A stretch of DNA of 64,000 bases from JAPLJU01 sp036725345 (GTDB lineage: Bacteria > Desulfobacterota > Syntrophia > Syntrophales > UBA2192): NCBI GenBank assembly GCA_036725345.1, contig DAIMEJ010000003.1:62001-126000 (forward strand). Reading direction: 5' to 3'. The notes under the pieces were generated by a model. The model searched no databases, was not told where the DNA came from, and saw nothing but the letters and a program-made list of their open reading frames with translations. Positions 33,506-42,048 of the stretch are shown here, in pieces. Both the position numbers and the translations under genes were made by a program. Each line of letters starts with the position of its first letter. Within the stretch, counting starts at the first letter, position 1.

Positions 33506-34744
33506 ATGGATACACCATTGATCGAATTCAAAGATGTCACCAAACGCTTCGGCCCGCGGACGGTCCTCGACCGCGTGAACCTGCAGATCTACGAGGGGCA
33601 GGTCACCACCATCATCGGCCTCAGCGGCTCGGGAAAGAGCGTGCTCATCAAGCATATCATCGGGTTGCTCAAGCCGAACGAGGGGCACATCCTCTTCAGG
33701 GGCAAACCCCTCAACGAGATGGACAAGGACGAGCTCAATGAATGTCGCGCCGGGATGAGCTACATGTTTCAGGATAACGCTCTTTTCGACTCCATGTCGG
33801 TCTATGATAATGTCGCCCTGCCGCTCCGGGAGACCACCAACCTGGGCAAGGCGGAAATTGATCGCAGGGTCATGGAACGGATCGAGCAGACGGAACTCGG
33901 CGACGCGATCCACAAGTATCCGTCGGAGATTTCAGGCGGCATGCAGAAGCGGGTGGCCCTGGCGCGGGCTCTCGTCACCGATCCCCGGATCGTGCTCTTC
34001 GACGAGCCCACGTCCGGACAGGATCCGGTCCGGAAAAATGCGATCCTGGGCAGGATTGCCGAATACCAGAGACGCTTCGGCTTCACGGCGATCCTGGTCA
34101 GCCACGAGATTCCCGACGTGTATTTTATTTCCAACCGTATTCTCGCCCTCTACCGGCAAAAGATCGTTTTTCAGGGCACCCCGGAGGAACTCGAGCAATT
34201 CGAGCACCCTTTTAAGGACGAGGTCATCCAGAGCCTGGAAGGGCTTCAGCAGGAATTGACCAGTCTCTACTCGAAGCGGCAGTTCAAGGTCCGGTACTAT
34301 GCCCAGTTGAAACGGGATACTTCGGAAAAAGCCTATGTCCTTGCGATTTTCACGCTGGAGGGGATGGACGGCGTTGTTGCCTCATTGGGCCACGAAGCCG
34401 CGCAGGAGGCCATACGGAGCATGGGCGTATTGATCGACAGGCACTTCGGCGCCGTCGGGGGCTTTTCCGCCCGACGCGGCATGAACGAATATGTGACGGT
34501 CCTTCCCTACGCGGACCTCGCCGAGGCCGGCGAAATCGTGAAGGATTTTGTCGAGGATTTCAAGGGGCAGGGCATACAGGATATTTCGGCGCGAGCCCTC
34601 AGGCGGGCGTCCTCGGGGGAGTGTGTCGAATTCACCATCCGTGTCGGACTTGCCCAGGGCCAGCCCATTACCGGCATAGACTCCGTCATCGAGTCGGCGA
34701 AGGCACAGCAGAAGGAAGTCGCCCGGCTTCGGTGCGACTCATAA
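33506..34744 (+). CDS. mlaF: MlaF-type ABC ATPase with a degenerate GGDEF-like C-terminal domain
   Basis: 412 residues; ordinary MlaF has about 270. Residues 1-250 are the ATPase: Walker A GLSGSGKS, Q-loop MFQDNALFDSMSVYDNV, signature ISGGMQKR, Walker B IVLFDEPTSG and the switch His in SHEIPD. Residues 283-405 look like a diguanylate cyclase fold that has lost its active site: SLGHEAAQEAIRSMG aligns with the GHxxGDxxL helix, FSARRGMNEYVTVLPYADLAEA stands where RYGGDEF and its following strand should be, and RVGLAQGQ with the last helix matches the C-terminal part. With GMNEY in place of GGDEF it cannot make c-di-GMP by the known mechanism, so a sensory or binding role is inferred. Confidence 0.88.
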   Translation: MDTPLIEFKDVTKRFGPRTVLDRVNLQIYEGQVTTIIGLSGSGKSVLIKHIIGLLKPNEGHILFRGKPLNEMDKDELNECRAGMSYMFQDNALFDSMSVYDNVALPLRETTNLGKAEIDRRVMERIEQTELGDAIHKYPSEISGGMQKRVALARALVTDPRIVLFDEPTSGQDPVRKNAILGRIAEYQRRFGFTAILVSHEIPDVYFISNRILALYRQKIVFQGTPEELEQFEHPFKDEVIQSLEGLQQELTSLYSKRQFKVRYYAQLKRDTSEKAYVLAIFTLEGMDGVVASLGHEAAQEAIRSMGVLIDRHFGAVGGFSARRGMNEYVTVLPYADLAEAGEIVKDFVEDFKGQGIQDISARALRRASSGECVEFTIRVGLAQGQPITGIDSVIESAKAQQKEVARLRCDS

Positions 34745-34759
34745 TATAGAGGTGAGAAA

Positions 34760-35233
34760 ATGAAAAAATACGCCATGGAAACCATCGTGGGCATCTTTGT
34801 TGCACTCGGGATTGCCGTCATCGGGTACATGACCGTCAAGCTCGGGCATGTGTCTCTTTTCGGGGACGAGACCTATCCGCTCTACGCGAAATTCACTTCG
34901 ATATCCGGTTTGAGGGCCGGCAACCCCGTCCAAATGCTCGGCATCGAGATCGGCAAGGTGGAATCGCTCAGGATGGACCAGGAGAACCTGCAGGCAGTGG
35001 TGGAGATGAAGATCCAGAAAGACGTGAAGGTCTACGACGATGCCATCGCCTCCATCAAGACGGAAGGGCTGATCGGCGACAGGTATGTCAGTATCGACCC
35101 CGGCGGAGGCGGGTCGGTCCTCGACCCCGGCGGAACCATCACCCAGACTCAGCCGGCCGTGGATATTGCGGATCTCGTCGGCAAGTATGCCTTCGGGGAT
35201 GTGAAAGACGTAAAAGACGAGAAAAAAGAATAG
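34760..35233 (+). CDS. mlaD: MlaD-type MCE-domain protein
   Basis: 157 residues: a single N-terminal membrane helix (TIVGIFVALGIAVIGYM), then one MCE domain with YAKFTSISGLRAGNPVQMLGI and a KTEGLIGDRYVSIDPGG motif. MlaD makes a hexameric ring in the periplasm bound to MlaE/F and hands lipids to MlaC. It is the short single-domain form seen in proteobacteria. It is 15 bp after mlaF. Confidence 0.92.
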   Translation: MKKYAMETIVGIFVALGIAVIGYMTVKLGHVSLFGDETYPLYAKFTSISGLRAGNPVQMLGIEIGKVESLRMDQENLQAVVEMKIQKDVKVYDDAIASIKTEGLIGDRYVSIDPGGGGSVLDPGGTITQTQPAVDIADLVGKYAFGDVKDVKDEKKE

Positions 35234-35262
35234 GCAGGGTATACTCTTCAGAGGGATGAGTG

Positions 35263-35856
35263 ATGAAAATGAGATTCGTCGGATTGGGTCTTTTGATATT
35301 TTTCATGTTGGCTTCCCTGTCTTACGCCGGCGCGCCCCTTGACACGGTCAAGGTCAATGCCGACAGGGTGCTCGATGTGTTGCGGGATCCCAAGCTCAAG
35401 GCCCCCTCGGCCAAGGAGATCAAAAAGAAGAAGCTCGAGGTCATCTATGACGAGATGTTCGATGAAGTCGAGCTCTCCAGACGGACCCTGGCCCGGAACT
35501 GGAACAAGCTGAACGAGGCGCAGCGAAAGGAGTTCGTCCATCTCTATCACCAGGTGCTGGAAAAGGCATACGCCGATAAGATCCTTTCCTACACCGACGA
35601 AAAAATCGTTTTTGACAGGGAGGTCATCGTATCGGCCAGCCTGGCGGAGGTCCACACGAGGATCATCACGTCCTCGAAGGAAATTCCCATCATGTACCGG
35701 GTCATCCTGAGCGGCGGCGCCTGGAGGGTTTACGACGTCGTCGTCGAGAACGTGAGCCTCGTACAGAATTACCGCACCCAGTTCAATGAGATCCTGGCGA
35801 AGAACTCGCCCGAGCAACTCCTCGAGATCCTGCGCAAGAAGGTGAAGGCCTCATAG
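35263..35856 (+). CDS. mlaC: MlaC-type periplasmic phospholipid-binding protein
   Basis: 197 residues from ATG 35263; GAGGG lies 7 bases upstream, which favours it over the GTG just before. An N-terminal signal peptide (LGLLIFFMLASLSYAGA, cut after AGA or YAG) precedes a Tol_Tol_Ttg2/MlaC domain: the IYDEMFDEVELSRRTLARNW region, EFVHLYHQVLEKAYADKIL and WRVYDVVVENVSLVQNY. It shuttles phospholipid across the periplasm between MlaD and MlaA. Confidence 0.92.
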   Translation: MKMRFVGLGLLIFFMLASLSYAGAPLDTVKVNADRVLDVLRDPKLKAPSAKEIKKKKLEVIYDEMFDEVELSRRTLARNWNKLNEAQRKEFVHLYHQVLEKAYADKILSYTDEKIVFDREVIVSASLAEVHTRIITSSKEIPIMYRVILSGGAWRVYDVVVENVSLVQNYRTQFNEILAKNSPEQLLEILRKKVKAS

Positions 35857-35899
35857 GACCGTCGCGATAGCTCACATTCCACGAAGGACGGAAGAGATT

Positions 35900-36868
35900 T
35901 TGCATTTCTTAAAACTCATCTGGATTCCGGCTATAATGGTTGCCCTTCTTTTCACGGGCTGCGCCCACGGCCCAAAGGCCGTTTCTGCGCCGGACCCGCA
36001 GGCCGAGTCGCTTCAGATCCGGCTGGTCTCGAACGCGGCGACACCGGAGCCTCCGGACGTGAACGCGCCGGATGAGCCCTCGCCGTACGGCGATTATACC
36101 GACGAGGAGGAAAGCCTCGATTACCCGGAGGAGGAGGCGCAGGTCGACGTGGGAAAGATCGCCGATCCCATCGAGCCCTTCAACCGGGCCATGTACCACT
36201 TCAACGACCGTCTGTACTTCTGGGTGTTGAAACCCGTGGCGGAAGGGTACAGCAAGGTCGTCCCCGAGCCCGCGAGGGTCAGCGTCAGCAACTTTTTCTC
36301 CAACCTCTGGACCCCCGTCCGCCTCGCGAACTGCCTGCTCCAGTTAAACCCGATGGGCGCGCTCACGGAACTCTTCCGCTTCTGGGTCAACACCACCATC
36401 GGCGTGGCGGGGTTTTTCGACCCCGCGTCGAGCGAGGAGATCAATCTCCAGGCCCAGGACGAGGATTTCGGCCAGACCCTGGGGTTCTACGGCGTTGGTC
36501 AGGGGTTCTACATCGTCTGGCCGGTGCTGGGGCCTTCCAGCCCGCGGGACACCCTCGGGCGCGTCGGCGATTATTTCACCTACCCCATCTCCTACCTCGA
36601 CCCCTGGTACGTCTGGACGGCCGTCAGGGGTTACGAGGCCATCAACGATACCTCCCTGAGGATCGGGGACTACGAGGCGCTGAAGGATGCGGCCATCGAT
36701 CCCTACGTGGCCATGCGGGACTTCTACGTGCAGTACCGCCAGAAAAGAGTCGAGGCCAGGGGGACGCAACCGAAGCCGGTCAGCGAGAAAGAAGCGGAGG
36801 GGGTTCGCCCCACCACACCGACAGGACCCATGGACCGGATCTTCCCCCTGTACCGTCAAGAGCCCTGA
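35900..36868 (+). CDS. mlaA: MlaA/VacJ family lipoprotein
   Basis: 322 residues. The start is TTG 35900 with GGAAGAGA before it; this gives a full lipoprotein signal (MVALLFTGC, lipobox LFTG-Cys), whereas the first ATG at 35936 would leave a short one. The VacJ domain has DPIEPFNRAMYHFND, PEPARVSVSNFFSNLWTP, EDFGQTLGFYGVGQGFYIVWPVLGPSSPRDT and YPISYLDPWY. MlaA is the outer-membrane part of the lipid system that removes phospholipid from the outer leaflet. An acidic linker (TDEEESLDYPEEEAQ) precedes the domain. It is the last gene of the mla operon; no mlaB-like STAS gene is present. Confidence 0.92.
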   Translation: MHFLKLIWIPAIMVALLFTGCAHGPKAVSAPDPQAESLQIRLVSNAATPEPPDVNAPDEPSPYGDYTDEEESLDYPEEEAQVDVGKIADPIEPFNRAMYHFNDRLYFWVLKPVAEGYSKVVPEPARVSVSNFFSNLWTPVRLANCLLQLNPMGALTELFRFWVNTTIGVAGFFDPASSEEINLQAQDEDFGQTLGFYGVGQGFYIVWPVLGPSSPRDTLGRVGDYFTYPISYLDPWYVWTAVRGYEAINDTSLRIGDYEALKDAAIDPYVAMRDFYVQYRQKRVEARGTQPKPVSEKEAEGVRPTTPTGPMDRIFPLYRQEP

Positions 36869-36899
36869 GGCAATCTCACGTGGTCCAGCTGCCCGAATG

Positions 36900-36937
36900 A
36901 AAAAAGGGTTGCGTTCCAAAAAACGTAACCCTTTTTG
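36900..36937. terminator. Bidirectional terminator between mlaA and livF
   Basis: AAAAAAGGGTTGCGTT, a 6-base loop, then AACGTAACCCTTTTT: stem with one G-T wobble, A run and T run on both sides, between convergent transcripts. Confidence 0.85.
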
Positions 36938-36962
36938 TCTCAGGATCCGACGGGAGACCTTC

Positions 36963-37679
36963 CTACATCCCCATGTAGGCCTTGCGGATCTCCTCGGAAT
37001 CGAGAAGCTCTTTTGCGCTGCCCGCCTGAACGATGCGCCCGCTCTGGAGCACGTAGCCGCGGTGGGCGATCTCCAGGGCTTCCTGGACCATCTGCTCCAC
37101 CAGGAGCACGGTGACCCCGCTGCGGTTGATGGCGGGGATGGTCTCCATCATTTTCTCCGCCAGCGTCGGCATCAGGCCCAGCGACATCTCGTCGAGCATG
37201 AGCAGCCTGGGCCGGGACATCAGCCCGCGGGCAATGGCGAGCATCTGCTGTTCGCCTCCGCTCAGGGTCTCCGCGGTCTGCCGCGACCGCTCGCGCAGGA
37301 TAGGGAAAAGATCGAGCACTTCCTCCAGGCGCCTCCTGATCTCGGCGTCTGACTTTTCGGTGTAGGCCCCCAGCGACAGATTCTGTTCGACGGAAAGCTT
37401 GGCGAAGACACGCCGCCCCTCCGGCACGTAGCTGATGCCGAGGGCCAGGGTCTGGTGGGCCCGCAGCCGCGAGATGTCCCGGCCCTCGAAGCGGATGTTG
37501 CCCTGCAGGGGGTTGTTGAGGCCCGCGATGGCGCGCAGGGTCGTGGTCTTGCCGGCCCCGTTGGCGCCGACGACGGCCACCAGTTCGCCCGGCATGACCT
37601 CCAGGGAAATGCCGAAGACCACCGGGACTCCGTCGTAGCCGGCGTGCACATCCTGAAGGGTTAGGATCGGCTCAGCCAT
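36963..37679 (-). CDS. livF: Branched-chain amino acid ABC transporter ATPase LivF
   Basis: 238 residues. Walker A GANGAGKTTTLR, Q-loop and the YVPEGRRVFAKLSVEQNL segment typical of LivF, signature LSGGEQQML, Walker B LLMLDEMSLGL, then VEQMVQEAL. It powers uptake of leucine, isoleucine, valine or similar substrates together with LivG. It overlaps livG by 8 bp. It is last in the livKHMGF order. Confidence 0.93.
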   Translation of the reverse strand: MAEPILTLQDVHAGYDGVPVVFGISLEVMPGELVAVVGANGAGKTTTLRAIAGLNNPLQGNIRFEGRDISRLRAHQTLALGISYVPEGRRVFAKLSVEQNLSLGAYTEKSDAEIRRRLEEVLDLFPILRERSRQTAETLSGGEQQMLAIARGLMSRPRLLMLDEMSLGLMPTLAEKMMETIPAINRSGVTVLLVEQMVQEALEIAHRGYVLQSGRIVQAGSAKELLDSEEIRKAYMGM

Positions 37680-38430
37680 TGGCGCCTTCTCCCTTCCGGG
37701 CCTGCATGCGGCGGCTGAACTTCGCGCCGAGGTATGCGGAGATCACGCGCTCGTCATTGCTGATTTGAACGGGCGGACCCTCGGCGATTTTGATGCCGCC
37801 GTCGAGCACCACCACCTTGTCGGCGATGGGCATGATGGCCTCCATGATGTGCTCGACGATCAGCAGCGTGACGCCGTTCTGGCGGATGCGCCGTATCAGT
37901 TCCAGGGCGGTCTTGACTTCGGTGACGGTGAGTCCCGCCATGACCTCGTCGAGCATGAGCAGCTTGGGCTTCGTTGCGAGGGCGCGCGCCAGCTCGAGGC
38001 GCTTCTTGACGCCGATGGGGAGGTCTCCCGAAGACTTGTCGGCGAAATCGGCAAGGCCGCACATCCGGATGCAGGCGTCGGCCGTATCCCGGGCCCCGGC
38101 GCCGCCTGCGCCGTGGATGAATGCGCCCACGAGCACGTTGTCGAACACCGTCATGTCCTTGAGCGGCCGCACCACCTGGAAGGTGCGCACGGCCCCCATG
38201 CGGGCGATCCGGTGGGAGGGAAGCCCCGTAATCTCGGTGCCGTCGAAACAGATCCGTCCGGCGGTCACCGGGTAGAGGCCGGAGACGCAGTTGAAGAGGG
38301 TCGTTTTTCCGGCGCCGTTCGGCCCGATGAGCCCCACGATCTGCCCCTTCTCCACCTCGAAACTCACGCGGTCACAGGCCACCAGTTCGCCGAATTTCTT
38401 GGTGACCCCCTGTATCTCAAGCAGCGCCAA
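37672..38430 (-). CDS. livG: Branched-chain amino acid ABC transporter ATPase LivG
   Basis: 252 residues from TTG 38430, preceded by AAGGAGGT at good spacing; the 21 codons further upstream lie inside livM. Walker A GPNGAGKTTLFN, VRTFQVVRPLKDMTVFDNVLVG (LivG Q-loop), signature LPIGVKKRLELARALA (degenerate LSGG), Walker B LLMLDEVMAGL, EHIMEAIM. Second ATPase of the liv transporter. It overlaps the livM end by 14 bp. Confidence 0.92.
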   Translation of the reverse strand: MALLEIQGVTKKFGELVACDRVSFEVEKGQIVGLIGPNGAGKTTLFNCVSGLYPVTAGRICFDGTEITGLPSHRIARMGAVRTFQVVRPLKDMTVFDNVLVGAFIHGAGGAGARDTADACIRMCGLADFADKSSGDLPIGVKKRLELARALATKPKLLMLDEVMAGLTVTEVKTALELIRRIRQNGVTLLIVEHIMEAIMPIADKVVVLDGGIKIAEGPPVQISNDERVISAYLGAKFSRRMQARKGEGANG

Positions 38431-39439
38431 GGGAGGCACCTCCTTTTTCCGCGGAGGGCTTCCTGCCGAAACGCCGGGCCATTTCGCGGGCAATGCCCGT
38501 TATGCCCGCGGGCTGCTTCACGACGATGACGATAATCAGGAAGCCGAAGATGATGAGGTCCACGCCGCCGCCCAGGCCGCCCCAGAGCGCTCGCGTGTAC
38601 TCCTGCAGAGGCACGAGCACCGCCGCCCCGAGGAGCGGGCCGGCAAGCGTCCCGGCGCCGCCCAGGATCGTGACGAGCACGAACTTCATCGACATGTCGA
38701 GCGACATGACCATGCCGGGGTCGACACGAAGGTTGTACTGCACGAAGAAGGCGCCGCACAGGGCGGCAAGGGCCGCCGAAAGGGCCATGGCCCCGAGCTT
38801 TACGGCCGTCGAGTTGACGCCGAGCGACTCGGCCGTCTCCTGACCTGCCCGCACGGCGCGAAGGTAGTAACCGAAGCGGTGGCTTTCAATGAGGCGAACG
38901 ATGCCGAAGATGAGCGCAAAGAGGAAGAGGGCGCAGTAGTAATAACCCGTCTTGGTGTCGTACCACATCAAATTCTTCAGCCCCTCCTCCACGATCGGGT
39001 AGTCGAGCCCCAGGGCGCCGCCCACCCAGTACCAGACCAGGAAAACCCGGTTGAAGATTTCCACGATGGCGAAGGTGGCGATGGCGAAGTAGTGGCCGCT
39101 CAGCTTGAAGCAGGGGTAACTGATGAGCACAGCCACCACGGCGGCCGCCAACATGCCGATGATCACCCCGGGCCAGGGGCTCAGGCCGTAGGTGACCACG
39201 GCCATGCCCGCGCCGTAGGCGCCGATGCCGAAGAAAACGGCGTGGCCGAAAGACGTCTGTCCCCCGTACCCGCCGATGATGTTCCATGCCTGGGCCATGC
39301 CGGCGTAGAGCAGGATGAGGATCAGCACGTGCATGAGAAAAGAGTTGGCCGTGACCGCCGGTACGGCGGGAAGCAGAGCCAGGAGACCCACGAGGGCCAG
39401 CCAGAAGAGGTTTTTTCGCGTCTGCGCAGTTTGATTCAT
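38417..39439 (-). CDS. livM: Branched-chain amino acid ABC transporter permease LivM
   Basis: 340 residues, about nine to ten membrane spans. Family features: WNIIGGYGGQTSFGHAVFFGIGAY, YFAIATFAIVEIFN, and AVRAGQETAESLGVN, the cytoplasmic coupling loop with EA(A)xxxG-type spacing. With LivH it forms the channel. It follows livH by 4 bp. Confidence 0.93.
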   Translation of the reverse strand: MNQTAQTRKNLFWLALVGLLALLPAVPAVTANSFLMHVLILILLYAGMAQAWNIIGGYGGQTSFGHAVFFGIGAYGAGMAVVTYGLSPWPGVIIGMLAAAVVAVLISYPCFKLSGHYFAIATFAIVEIFNRVFLVWYWVGGALGLDYPIVEEGLKNLMWYDTKTGYYYCALFLFALIFGIVRLIESHRFGYYLRAVRAGQETAESLGVNSTAVKLGAMALSAALAALCGAFFVQYNLRVDPGMVMSLDMSMKFVLVTILGGAGTLAGPLLGAAVLVPLQEYTRALWGGLGGGVDLIIFGFLIIVIVVKQPAGITGIAREMARRFGRKPSAEKGGASLGAA

Positions 39440-39443
39440 GGCA

Positions 39444-40304
39444 TTACCACCCGAAGATGCCCTTCGGCCGCAGGAGCACGACGGCGAGGTAGAGCCCGAA
39501 GACGGCCACGTACTTGAAGACCGGGGCGATGTAGTAGCCGGCGAGGGCTTCCACGATGCCGACGAGGAGCGCCGCCATCAATGCGCCCGGAATGCTGCCG
39601 AAGCCGCCCATGGCGACACAGATGAAGGCGATAAGGCCAAACATGGTGCCCACCTCCGGGTGCACGGCAAGATAGGTGGGCATGACGCCCCCGGCGATGC
39701 CCACGGTGGCGCCGCCGATCCCGAAGATGAGAATGTAGATCTTCTCCGTGTTGATGCCCATCAACTCGGCCGCCTCCTTGTCCATGGCGGTGGCCTGGAC
39801 GGCCCAGCCGAATCGCGTAGTGCGGATCATATAGAAAATAAGGCCGATCACCAGAAGCGCCAGGAGGGCGGTGACAAGCTGGGGAACGGGGACTATCAGT
39901 GTCCCCAGCTGAAAGGTTTTGTCGCCCAGCCACGTGTCGGAGAGGATTCGGTAATTCGGAGTGAACCTGTTGAGGCACAGATTCTTGAGGAGCATGGCGA
40001 GCCCGAAGGTCGCCAGGAGGGCCGAAAGCGGGGGCTTACCCACGGTGTACTTGATGATCAGTCGATAGGTCAGGGCGCCCAGGATGAAGATGAAAAAGCC
40101 CCCCGCGAACATGGAGAGGAGCGGGTCCGCGTTTGCCAGAAACCCGAGCCAGTACGTGATGTACATCGCGATCATCACGTACTCGCCGTGGGCAAAGTTG
40201 ATCACGTCCATGACACCCCAGATGATGCAGAGGCCGACGGCCACGAGGGCGTAGAGCATGCCGTTGAGCGTGCCGTCCAGCAGCACTTGAAGCAGGGTGT
40301 CCAT
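39444..40304 (-). CDS. livH: Branched-chain amino acid ABC transporter permease LivH
   Basis: 286 residues from ATG 40304 (MDTLLQVLLDG). Signature ALVAVGLCIIWGVMDVINFAHGEYVMIA and the coupling loop AVQATAMDKEAAELMGIN are those of LivH. ATG 40322, six codons upstream, is also in frame, but it lies 3 bases from a very stable hairpin that would block ribosomes, so the inner ATG is preferred. Neither start has a clear ribosome site. Confidence 0.9.
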   Translation of the reverse strand: MDTLLQVLLDGTLNGMLYALVAVGLCIIWGVMDVINFAHGEYVMIAMYITYWLGFLANADPLLSMFAGGFFIFILGALTYRLIIKYTVGKPPLSALLATFGLAMLLKNLCLNRFTPNYRILSDTWLGDKTFQLGTLIVPVPQLVTALLALLVIGLIFYMIRTTRFGWAVQATAMDKEAAELMGINTEKIYILIFGIGGATVGIAGGVMPTYLAVHPEVGTMFGLIAFICVAMGGFGSIPGALMAALLVGIVEALAGYYIAPVFKYVAVFGLYLAVVLLRPKGIFGW

Positions 40305-40325
40305 AGGGGTTCTGAGGGTCATAAA

Positions 40326-40355
40326 GGTGCCGGGGGCCCGAAGACCCCCGGCACC
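40326..40355 (-). promoter_or_regulatory. 13-bp hairpin with UUCG loop between livK and livH
   Basis: On the minus strand GGTGCCGGGGGTC, TTCG, GGCCCCCGGCACC pair over 13 base pairs (one G-U) with a C(UUCG)G tetraloop. It is directly upstream of livH, with no T run after it. Such hairpins often protect the 3' end of the abundant binding-protein mRNA and lower expression of the permease genes. Confidence 0.65.
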
Positions 40356-40362
40356 GGTTCGC

Positions 40363-40397
40363 GGGGACTGTCCCTGTGGAAAATGGGGACAGTCCCC
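40363..40397. repeat. Hairpin with GGGGACTGTCCC/GGGGACAGTCCCC arms
   Basis: Twelve-base inverted arms around a 10-base spacer, followed on the plus strand by TTTTT. On the minus strand it sits between the livK stop and the UUCG hairpin. Motifs of this GGGGACAGTCCCC type occur as dispersed elements in many environmental genomes (from memory), so it may be a small repetitive element. Confidence 0.5.
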
Positions 40398-40416
40398 TTT
40401 TTAGGCTCGTTTTTGT

Positions 40417-41694
40417 TTACCTCTTGTCCCAGGGTTTCATGGGGAAGATGACCTTCGTGTTCGCCTTCTCCTTGGGGAATATCCGCTTGTATTCACCGCC
40501 CTGGAGCTGCGTGACGATGCTCAGCGCCTGCTTGTTCTGGCCGCCCGGGACGAAGGCCACCTTGCCGCTCAGGGAAAGCGGGGAGGGCCACGTGTTGGCG
40601 TAAAGGGTCTTGGCCACCACCTCGGGATCGAGGCTCTTGGATTTCTCGATGGCCTGCGCCAGGACCAGGAGGGCTATGGTTTCCTGGATGCTGTCGCTGT
40701 CGAAAGGCACGCCGCCGGTCTTCGACTTGAAGATCTTCTCCACCTCGGCTACGGCGGGCATGATGTCGGCGAACTGGGGCGAGTACCCCGTCGATCCCAT
40801 GAAGTAGTTGGCGTCGTCGCCCAGCTGCTTCGCGATGACCGGATCCTGGTAGCCGCTGCAGTAGTTGAGGGACGCCTTGGGGATCCAGTTCATCTTCTTC
40901 ATCGTCTTGACCATCAGGGAGTAGTCCGCCCCAAGCACGGCCCCGAAGAGCGCGTCGGGGTTCTTGGACTTGAGGGTCTGCACCTCGCTGTCGAGGTTGG
41001 TGGCGCCGGGGTTGAAAGGCACGTCGGCCACGACGTTGAAGCCGCCCTTGGCCGCCGCCTTTTTGGCCTCTTCGGCCGCGTGCTTTCCGAAGACGGAGTT
41101 TTCATAGATGATGCCGAGCGTCTTCAGGTTGGCCTTTTTCTGGGTCTTGTTGAGCCACTTCAGAACCTCGACGAACTCGTGGGACTCGACCTCGTCTGTG
41201 GAGGCCGTGCGGAAGAAGAATTTCAGGTCGCGCTGGGTCAGCGCCGCCGAGCTGGAGGCGCCGCACATGAAGATCTTCTTGGCGCGCTCCGCCACGAGGC
41301 TCGCCGGCATGCTCACCGAGCTGTTATAGGCGCCGATGAGACCCCATGCCTTTTCCTGGTTGATCAGGCGCTCGGCCTCGGCCTTGCCCACATCGGGCTT
41401 GCCCTGGCTGTCGGTGTGCACCAGCACGATCTTGTAACCCCCGAGGATGCCCTCCTGGTTCGCCAGGGGCACCTTGATGTTGGGGTGCTTGTTGTTGATA
41501 ATCTCCGCTGCCGTCTCCACCGCGGCCTTGCAGCGCTGTCCGGCTGTTGCCACGGGCCCGGTCAAGGGGAAGATCGTGCCGATCTTGATGACCTTTTCCT
41601 GCGCGAGGGTTGTCCCCGGTGAGAAGCCGAGGATCAGGCCGACAGATACTGCTGTCACAAGTAAAAGCTTCATAAGGGATTTGCAGTAAACCAT
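40417..41694 (-). CDS. livK: Branched-chain amino acid ABC transporter substrate-binding protein
   Basis: 425 residues with a signal peptide (LLLVTAVSVGLILGFSPGTTLAQE, cut near AQ-E). The Peripla_BP_6 fold shows IKIGTIFPLTGPVATAGQ, VLVHTDSQGKPDVGKAEAERLI, IGAYNSSVSMPAS and FFRTASTDE. It binds the amino acid and delivers it to LivHM; it could also serve aromatic or other substrates, since binding residues cannot be read safely. TAAAAGGAGGAGG gives a strong ribosome site, fitting a highly expressed gene. First gene of livKHMGF. Confidence 0.9.
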   Translation of the reverse strand: MVYCKSLMKLLLVTAVSVGLILGFSPGTTLAQEKVIKIGTIFPLTGPVATAGQRCKAAVETAAEIINNKHPNIKVPLANQEGILGGYKIVLVHTDSQGKPDVGKAEAERLINQEKAWGLIGAYNSSVSMPASLVAERAKKIFMCGASSSAALTQRDLKFFFRTASTDEVESHEFVEVLKWLNKTQKKANLKTLGIIYENSVFGKHAAEEAKKAAAKGGFNVVADVPFNPGATNLDSEVQTLKSKNPDALFGAVLGADYSLMVKTMKKMNWIPKASLNYCSGYQDPVIAKQLGDDANYFMGSTGYSPQFADIMPAVAEVEKIFKSKTGGVPFDSDSIQETIALLVLAQAIEKSKSLDPEVVAKTLYANTWPSPLSLSGKVAFVPGGQNKQALSIVTQLQGGEYKRIFPKEKANTKVIFPMKPWDKR

Positions 41695-42048
41695 GGGTAA
41701 CCTCCTCCTTTTAAATGGTTTGAATCACACCTGTGCCGGAAAGACTCCGGCTTTCACAGGTGGAGTGCGCTGCTTCATCTAATTCTGACTGTTTTTCAAT
41801 ATGATGGTGCGGACGACGTCCCGTATGGACTCGAGATGGGACGATAGTAAAATCGCCTCTTTATGTCAAGGAGGTTTTGTGGAAGCCCGGTCGGGAAAGA
41901 AGGTGAGCTGTAGTCGGACCCTGACCTTGAAACAGGCGGTTTCGCTTCATTGTTAATTGCTCGAATATCGGGCCGGAAAAAAAATAAATGCAATTCATGA
42001 TAGGATGGATTAAAATATGACAAACCATTTTCCAAAGGAGAATAGACA
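41695..42048. other. Divergent intergenic region of livK and the OmpA lipoprotein
   Basis: 354 bp without a gene. An imperfect dyad CCTGTGCCGG/CCGGCTTTCACAGG at 41730-41760 lies 36 bp before the livK ATG and could be an operator or leader hairpin. The side toward the ompA-like gene is AT-rich; its ribosome site AAGGAG is at about 42036. Confidence 0.4.
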
